From positions 1 to 10,217 of the forward strand of contig CALJUK010000984.1 in the NCBI GenBank assembly GCA_937975745.1: DNA of 10,217 nt. The letters are read 5' to 3'. Numbering within the stretch: the first letter of the stretch is position 1; every line of letters begins with the position of its first letter. The notes beneath the pieces were generated by a model, which was not told where the DNA came from, ran no database searches, and was given only the letters and a program-made list of their open reading frames with translations. The DNA is from an uncultured Planctomycetaceae bacterium (lineage in GTDB: Bacteria > Planctomycetota > Planctomycetia > Planctomycetales > Planctomycetaceae). Positions 5,752-10,217 of this stretch are shown one piece after another. Position numbers and translations under genes: made by a program.

Positions 5752-6549
5752 ATGCTTGCAATTGTTTCACTTCTGGTTGTCCTGGTCGTTTCGCTGTTGA
5801 TCGTCCGGGTCGCAACGGTGGCACTTGTGCTGACCGGTCTCTCGCAACCTTTGGCTCGGTTTCAGGCCCGGTCCGCGTTTACCGGCGCTGGCTTTACCGC
5901 GAGCGAGTCCGAAAAAGTCGTTCAGCATCCGGTCCGCCGCCGGATCATCATGCTGCTGATCCTGCTGGGAAACTACGGCATCGTCACGGCCGTCTCGTCA
6001 CTGATGCTGACGTTCATCAATGTCGGCCAACAGGAAGGGCTGGCCGGCTCGCTGTGGTTCCGGATTCTTGTCCTGGCCGGTGGTCTGGCAGCGTTGTGGA
6101 CGTTCGCCCACAGCCAATGGGTCGACGATCGGATGTCTACAATCATTACCCGGGCGCTCAAACGGTGGACCGACCTCGAGATTCGTGACTATGCCGGTTT
6201 GTTGCATCTCTCGGGGGACTACGCCGTTGTCGAAATGAATGTGAACGAAAGTGACTGGATGGCCGAACGAGAATTGGCTTCTCTGAAACTTTCGGACGAA
6301 GGCGTGCTGGTTCTGGGTGTCGAAAAGGGAGGGGGAACCTACCTGGGAGCACCGCGCGGTCAGACGAAACTCTGTCCGGGAGATACCGTCCTGTTGTATG
6401 GACCGCGTGAAACGTTGGCCGGCCTGGATGAACGTCGGGCCGGCAGTGCCGGCAACTGGGAACACCACAAAGCGGTCGAAGAGCAAGTCCTCGTGGAAAA
6501 GAAGGAGCGGGAAATCGAGGACCAGACCGGTCAGACGCCCAAGTCCTGA
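5752..6549 (+). CDS. Membrane protein with TrkA-C (RCK_C) domain
   Basis: A 265-residue protein. Three hydrophobic stretches (about 2-27, 65-89 and 102-119) form an N-terminal membrane unit, with the conserved-looking ARFQARSAFTGAGFT motif between the first two. A cytosolic RCK_C/TrkA-C domain follows (about 156-225): AVVEMNVNESDWMAERELASL, GVLVLGVEKGGGTYLGAP and LCPGDTVLLYGP. A charged tail ends the protein. TrkA-C domains bind small ligands and gate potassium or other ion transporters; here no pore helix or NAD-binding TrkA-N domain is present, so the partner and ligand are unknown. The start at 5752 is chosen because it puts the first membrane helix at the N-terminus; the longer reading from 5596 adds a stretch that looks non-coding. 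There is no clear SD. The gene converges on the haem operon. Confidence 0.7.
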   Translation: MLAIVSLLVVLVVSLLIVRVATVALVLTGLSQPLARFQARSAFTGAGFTASESEKVVQHPVRRRIIMLLILLGNYGIVTAVSSLMLTFINVGQQEGLAGSLWFRILVLAGGLAALWTFAHSQWVDDRMSTIITRALKRWTDLEIRDYAGLLHLSGDYAVVEMNVNESDWMAERELASLKLSDEGVLVLGVEKGGGTYLGAPRGQTKLCPGDTVLLYGPRETLAGLDERRAGSAGNWEHHKAVEEQVLVEKKEREIEDQTGQTPKS

Positions 6550-6619
6550 CGGGGCCTGCCCGGCTTCCCCAAGGCTCGACGCATCCTCGCTTCGCCGGCT
6601 TCGCGGATTTGTACGGCAC

Positions 6620-6647
6620 GCTCCGGTCGGAAGACCACGGACGGAGC
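6620..6647. terminator. Weak hairpin between convergent genes
   Basis: GCTCCG and CGGAGC (6620-6625 and 6642-6647) can pair around an inner GTC[GGAA]GAC stem with a GNRA-type loop. It lies just past the stop of the haem-protein gene on the minus strand and 70 nt past the TrkA-C gene. No T-run is present, so it is only a possible bidirectional terminator. Confidence 0.2.
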
Positions 6648-7211
6648 CTACTGCCCCGACAGCGGAATCGAGATGACCAACCCGGCCGTCCGATCCTTAT
6701 TGCTGGTTCGGCTGGGGAGATGACACTTGAGACATTCCGACGCCAGGCGGATCGTGCCGGCATACCGAAAGACGCCATCTGCCGTCTGCTCGAAGGATTT
6801 CTTGCCCGTCGCGAGTTCCTTGACAGCCTGCCGTTCGAAGTCGTCCTGCGGCTTGTTGTCGACGTTCATCGCCTGTGCATTGACGGCCAGCCAGCGGAGC
6901 TTCACATCGAAGCCATCGGCTAGCTCTTTGAAGACATCTTCGAGCGATCGGGACGGAATGGTGACGCTCTCGTCTTCGAGAAAGAAATCGCGGTGCATCA
7001 CCAGCAGCGCTCCGTGCATTGCTTCGTGCAGCAACTGGGCGCGTCCTCGCGCTTCGTTCACTGTTGCTGGACGATCGACTTTGTCGGCCGGAGCGTCGCT
7101 GTCGGCATGGATTTGCGATTCCCATGCCGGTCCGAAAAGGCCGCCACACGTCAGCCCCATCGCCAAAGCCAGGCTGGCAATGATGCCGCAGTATCTCACT
7201 GTCCGTTTCAC
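6648..7211 (-). CDS. DUF3365 (Tll0287-like) c-type haem protein
   Basis: A 187-residue exported protein. The start is the GTG at 7211, placed by GAGGAG (plus 7219-7224) 7 nt upstream; an ATG at 7268 would add 19 Arg-rich residues before the signal peptide. Residues 1-37 look like a signal peptide or anchor (KRTVR, then IIASLALAMGL). The mature part has a helical DUF3365 pattern, with FDVKLRWLAVNAQAMNVDNKP, DDFERQAVKEL and a C-terminal CLKCH (160-164), a single c-haem site, followed by TAGLVISIPL. Proteins of this family are periplasmic haem sensors or electron carriers, and the N-terminal half often folds like a PAS sensor. It is the second gene of a pair with the paralogue at 7297-7827, 85 nt away. 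Its 3' end has a decayed duplicate at 5438-5579. Confidence 0.75.
   Translation of the reverse strand: MKRTVRYCGIIASLALAMGLTCGGLFGPAWESQIHADSDAPADKVDRPATVNEARGRAQLLHEAMHGALLVMHRDFFLEDESVTIPSRSLEDVFKELADGFDVKLRWLAVNAQAMNVDNKPQDDFERQAVKELATGKKSFEQTADGVFRYAGTIRLASECLKCHLPSRTSNKDRTAGLVISIPLSGQ
6661..6779. repeat. Long imperfect direct repeat (119 nt) with 5457-5575
   Basis: The two segments align without gaps at an offset of 1204 with about 15 mismatches by eye. They bracket the TrkA-C gene and its upstream region in the same orientation. This copy lies inside the intact haem-protein gene and the other is the pseudogene fragment. Confidence 0.75.
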
Positions 7212-7296
7212 GTGACGTCTCCTCAGATTCCGGCAACGACATCGGTGGCAGTTGGGTGGGGACCGCACTGCCGCCCACGAGGATGTCCGACAAAAC

Positions 7297-7827
7297 TCAG
7301 CGAATGGGCAACTCGTAGCTGATGGCTCCGATGGCTGCCCCTTCCTTGACGTCAGCGTAGTGCGGATGACACATGATGCACTTCTTCATGACCACGGGGA
7401 CCGCCGTCATGGTCTGCAGATAGGGCTCGCCGTCGATTGTCGTGACTTCCTCGTACGAGCTTTTACCAGCCTTGATTTGCTTGGCGGCGCGCTTTTCAAA
7501 GTCGTTCTTAGCAACGTTCTCCGCTTCGTACGGCTCGCCGGTCACATCAATCAGGCGAACGTTGTAAAACCCAGTCTTGGCGACACGGCGGAACAACTCG
7601 ACGGCCGCACTACCGGCCGGGAAGTCGTCCTCGGTATTCACATACTTGTCGGTAATCAGAACGATGGCATTCTTGTAGATGTCGTCCAGCATCTTGACGA
7701 CGTCCCGAGTGCGGGCGATCGCCTCTTCCGAGGGCTGTGACTTAGGCTTGTCTTCTGCAGAAATTGTGACGCCAACCACAGCGATGACCGCGGCGGCGAG
7801 GCTTCCCAAGACGAGCGCATTCTTCAT
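7297..7827 (-). CDS. DUF3365 (Tll0287-like) c-type haem protein, upstream paralogue
   Basis: A 176-residue exported protein. The ATG at 7827 is preceded by GGAGGAG at 5 nt, so a longer reading from 7923 is rejected. Residues 1-24 are a clean signal peptide (KN, a hydrophobic LVLGSLAAAVIAVVGV core, then a small-residue SA cleavage site). The mature chain contains AVELFRRVAKTGFYNVRLI (75-93), GEPYEAENVAKNDFEKRAAKQI and GEPYLQTMTAVPVV, then CIMCH (150-154), one c-haem site, and AIGAISYELPI. This is the full DUF3365 pattern. It is the first gene of the pair; the second follows after 85 nt. A role in redox sensing or electron transfer in the periplasm is likely from the family, but no partner enzyme is seen in the window. 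Confidence 0.8.
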   Translation of the reverse strand: MKNALVLGSLAAAVIAVVGVTISAEDKPKSQPSEEAIARTRDVVKMLDDIYKNAIVLITDKYVNTEDDFPAGSAAVELFRRVAKTGFYNVRLIDVTGEPYEAENVAKNDFEKRAAKQIKAGKSSYEEVTTIDGEPYLQTMTAVPVVMKKCIMCHPHYADVKEGAAIGAISYELPIR

Positions 7828-7956
7828 GAGAGCTCCTCCAGGAGCGGGCCAGGGAAGTGCTGACTTCCCAACAACAGCGGCGGGCGACTGAGTCGGCTGT
7901 GTGGTCCGACTGGCCTCCCTCACAATCCGCTGCCGCAGAACTTCCTCAAAATAAGA

Positions 7957-7977
7957 CTATATCATCCACATTGTCAA
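7957..7977 (-). promoter_or_regulatory. Possible promoter of the DUF3365 pair
   Basis: On the minus strand a perfect TTGACA (plus 7972-7977) sits about 150 nt before the first haem gene, in an AT-rich patch. The best -10 candidates (TCTTAT at 15 nt, TTATTT at 17 nt) are poor, so only the -35 is convincing. Confidence 0.3.
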
Positions 7978-8019
7978 GGGAGGACGAACTTATGGTCGGG
8001 CAAAGAAGAGAAGAACGTG

Positions 8020-8850
8020 TCAGGCAGAGCGCTGGTAGTCCCGTCCGCCCGGATTGGGCTGGGACTCCCGGCCGTCAGCGGAGAGCGGGGGGTCGCTGAC
8101 AAACGTCTGCTTTCCCTGCAGAATCGAGACCGCGTCAAACCGTTTGCCGAAGTACAGATCCTGGGCCTCCTGATTGGCCAGCACGGTCTGCGCATCTCCA
8201 CTGACGAGAACGCGGCCGCGACAGATGACGTAGGTTCGATCCGTAATCGTCAGTGTCTCTCGTTCTCGGTGGTCGGTGATCAGGATGGCAATCCCCTGGT
8301 CCCTGAGGTCGGCGATGATGTCCTGAATACTGTGAATCGTGACGGGGTCGATGCCGGTAAACGGCTCGTCCAACAGGATCAGTTCCGGTTCGCTGGCCAG
8401 GCAGCGGGCAATCTCAAGCCGACGGCGTTCACCACCTGACATGGTCGAGGCGATTTGCTTTCGCCGATCGGTCAGGCCGAGTTGCCGAAGAAGCTTGTCG
8501 ACCATCAGCCGCCGCTCGGGCCGCTTCATGTGGCGGTATTCGAGACCGGCCTGTAGATTCTGCTCGACGGTCAGTTTGACGAAGATACTTTCGTCCTGGG
8601 GGAGATACCCCATGCCGTGTCGGGCTCGCTGGTACATCGGCCAGCGCGTGACATCGACACCATTGAGGACGACACGCCCCTTGGTGGGGGCCACCATCCC
8701 GCACGCCATCCGGAAGGTGGTTGTTTTGCCGGCACCGTTGGGGCCCAGCAAACCGACGATCGTGCCCCGCTCGACGTAGAAGTCGACGCCGTCGACAGCC
8801 CGCTTGGAGCCGTAATCTTTCACCAGTCCGGTACACTGCAGGATCGGCAT
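8020..8850 (-). CDS. lptB: LptB-like ABC transporter ATP-binding protein (lipopolysaccharide export)
   Basis: A 276-residue ATPase with all ABC motifs: Walker A GPNGAGKTT (36-44), Q-loop YLPQDESIF (Gln85), signature MSGGERRRLEIAR (137-149), Walker B LILLDEPF with Asp161 and Glu162, and the switch His194 in LITDHRERETL. The DHxxRETL form of the switch, the GIDPVTIHSIQ segment and the GYLPQDESIF Q-loop are typical of LptB, the cytoplasmic ATPase that with LptF and LptG extracts lipopolysaccharide from the inner membrane; Planctomycetes are known to keep the Lpt system. The ATG at 8850 has GGGAGGA 10 nt upstream. It is some 30 residues longer than usual, with a polar Pro/Ser/Asp tail after residue ~245 that looks disordered. 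LptA and LptC are not in the window. Confidence 0.85.
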   Translation of the reverse strand: MPILQCTGLVKDYGSKRAVDGVDFYVERGTIVGLLGPNGAGKTTTFRMACGMVAPTKGRVVLNGVDVTRWPMYQRARHGMGYLPQDESIFVKLTVEQNLQAGLEYRHMKRPERRLMVDKLLRQLGLTDRRKQIASTMSGGERRRLEIARCLASEPELILLDEPFTGIDPVTIHSIQDIIADLRDQGIAILITDHRERETLTITDRTYVICRGRVLVSGDAQTVLANQEAQDLYFGKRFDAVSILQGKQTFVSDPPLSADGRESQPNPGGRDYQRSA

Positions 8851-9111
8851 GGTGTGCGTGTCCTCCCTGACATTGCCGCAGATGATCGCGAGCTCTTGAC
8901 TCGAAGTTCCTCGATGACCCCGTTGGGGCGGCATTGTTTCCGATTCGTCCGTTCGGGTCCAGAGCCGTTTGGCAAAGCGGCAACTTAGGGGGTTGTCGCG
9001 TCCGGAGGGCTATTCCGTCAATGACCTGTCTACGGCATGGGAAAACAATCACGACGCCCCAACAAGCCGCAAGTAGCCCGATTCCAGAGGATTTCGAGAT
9101 TGTCAAGCCCG
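8851..9111. other. Intergenic region, no gene seen
   Basis: 261 nt between signal peptidase and lptB, both on the minus strand. A TTGACA (plus 9101-9106) faces lptB but has no good -10 at 16-18 nt. No terminator or RNA gene was recognised. Confidence 0.5.
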
Positions 9112-10217
9112 CTAGCGAATACGGTGCATCCGGCTGACATGCGGGTAGAACGGAACTGTGAACTTCGGATAGTCTCGTTCCTTGGGCTGACCGGGTGGAG
9201 TGGCGTGGTAGAAGAAGTCGCGCACCGGCCAGAAATTGAGGGCGTATCCCTTCCCCTGCCTCAGAAACGGCACTCCGTGTGGCCAGTAGATGAAGAAGGC
9301 CTTCCCGACCAAAGCCGACCGGGGAACCGCGTGGCGGTTTTCCGCATTGCGATCGTTGGGCCACAGCCGGCTGTCCTGACTTCGCGGGCTGTTATCCCCC
9401 AGCATGAAGTATTCGTCCGATGCCAATTTGTCGAATGTGATGACCTGATGGTTCGCGTCGTATTCGTTTCCCCAGGCTTCCGGGTCGTGGAGCAACTGCA
9501 GCAGATAGTGGTCGCTGCGGTTGAATTCCGAATCGCGGCCACCGCCTCCATCGGGATAGCGTTCGGCGCGATAGTAAATGTCCCGAAAGATCCGCAGCTC
9601 CGAGACAGTGAGTTTGGCGTTGCTGACGGCAATTCCGGCCGGATGCAGGTCCCCCCGCTGTGGTCCAGGATAAGCGGGGGGATGGTATGCACCGTCTCGG
9701 GAAAAGGGAACGAGGCGGTCATTGATCCACAAGCACAACCGCTGATCGACGTTCGCGAAGGCGAGATTGTAACTTCCCGGACGGTTGAGGTTGGTGGCCG
9801 CCTTGCCGAGCTCCGTCCGCTCGGGACGATCGCGGTCGAGTTGTTCGTCGAGTAGCCACAGCGTTGCTTCGCCGCTGGTCAAGTCGATCCGCCAGCGATA
9901 CCGGCGGACTCCCTCGACCAGTTCGAGGACAAGTTCTCCCCGGGCCTCTTCGATGTCGAGTGTCGTTTCGACCGTCAGGTCGCCGACCCAGAAGACATCG
10001 GTCATCAGGCCATCCTGCCGAAAACCGCCACCGGTGTATGCGTTGTACGCGCAAAAGTCGGTCACCATTTGTGGACGGGGTTCCGGATCGAACGGCGCAC
10101 CGATCCGGACATTGCGACAGTCGGACTGCGAGGGGACAAAGTGACTGTACCGCAGCCAATGGAATTCGCCGGCAGGTGCTTCCCCATCGAAAGAATACTG
10201 ACGTGTATGGTAGTCGG
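9112..10217 (-). CDS. lepB: Signal peptidase I with large insertion, C-terminal part (partial)
   Basis: About 367 residues read in from the right edge, continuing past the ATG at 10068 in an open frame. The clear signature is GDNSPRSQDSR (plus 9367-9399), the box E motif of type I signal peptidases, in the setting YFMLGDNS; the GKAFFIYWPHG strand follows. The catalytic Ser and Lys boxes must lie upstream outside the window. Before box E are some 200 residues not found in ordinary SPase I: strand-rich sequence such as DLTVETTLDIEEARGELVLE, RYRWRIDLTSGEATLWLLDE, YNLAFANVDQRLCLWINDR and KLTVSELRIFRDIYY. This resembles a LamG/concanavalin-type beta-sandwich. The enzyme cleaves signal peptides at the outer face of the cytoplasmic membrane. 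The stop is at 9112 after VSRMHRIR. Confidence 0.8.
   Translation of the reverse strand, partial: DYHTRQYSFDGEAPAGEFHWLRYSHFVPSQSDCRNVRIGAPFDPEPRPQMVTDFCAYNAYTGGGFRQDGLMTDVFWVGDLTVETTLDIEEARGELVLELVEGVRRYRWRIDLTSGEATLWLLDEQLDRDRPERTELGKAATNLNRPGSYNLAFANVDQRLCLWINDRLVPFSRDGAYHPPAYPGPQRGDLHPAGIAVSNAKLTVSELRIFRDIYYRAERYPDGGGGRDSEFNRSDHYLLQLLHDPEAWGNEYDANHQVITFDKLASDEYFMLGDNSPRSQDSRLWPNDRNAENRHAVPRSALVGKAFFIYWPHGVPFLRQGKGYALNFWPVRDFFYHATPPGQPKERDYPKFTVPFYPHVSRMHRIR

Noticed and set aside
8429..9364. Long minus-strand open frame across lptB and the intergenic region
   Set aside because: It overlaps the well-supported lptB and signal peptidase frames and encodes an Arg/Pro-rich sequence typical of GC-rich shadows.

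Overview
The window looks like a chromosomal segment of a planctomycete (Planctomycetota), and this is an inference from gene content. The clues are a polymorphic-toxin Hint protein of the planctomycete type, a pair of DUF3365 (Tll0287-like) haem proteins, a membrane-anchored TrkA-C protein, an LptB-type ATPase and a signal peptidase I with a very large insertion. The DNA is GC-rich and several genes lack a clear Shine-Dalgarno (SD) site.

Layout. (1) 1-955, minus strand: an SOS-mutagenesis pair, imuA followed by the start of imuB, overlapping by 74 nt. (2) 956-1220: a divergent regulatory region with a promoter-like sequence facing each way; a perfect 15-bp dyad lies on the -10 of the rightward one. 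(3) 1221-5346, plus strand: a toxin/immunity locus. It has a membrane-anchored Hint toxin with a His-rich C-terminal domain, three tandem paralogous double-CXXC immunity-like proteins, and a SUFU-family immunity-like protein. (4) 5347-5751: no intact gene, but a degraded copy of the 3' end of a haem-protein gene and an inverted repeat. (5) 5752-6549, plus: membrane protein with a TrkA-C domain. (6) 6648-7827, minus: two DUF3365 c-haem proteins in a probable operon. (7) 8020-8850, minus: lptB-like ATPase. (8) 9112-10217, minus: C-terminal part of signal peptidase I, running off the right edge.

The most informative part is the immunity array. Directly after the first and second double-CXXC genes lie short remnants of the toxin's own C-terminus, each with its stop codon. 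The second remnant keeps exactly the 17-nt spacing to the next immunity gene that the intact toxin has. The array therefore seems to have grown by tandem duplication of a unit made of the toxin 3' end plus an immunity gene, after which the toxin parts decayed. Copy 1 then lost one base, skipped its stop codon and gained a 44-residue tail read through a toxin remnant. Copy 2 is a mosaic: its 5' part matches copy 1 and its 3' part (462 nt) is identical to copy 3, as expected from gene conversion or recent duplication.

The toxin and immunity genes probably act together in contact-dependent or kin competition. The imu genes, haem proteins, LptB and signal peptidase are separate housekeeping or stress functions.
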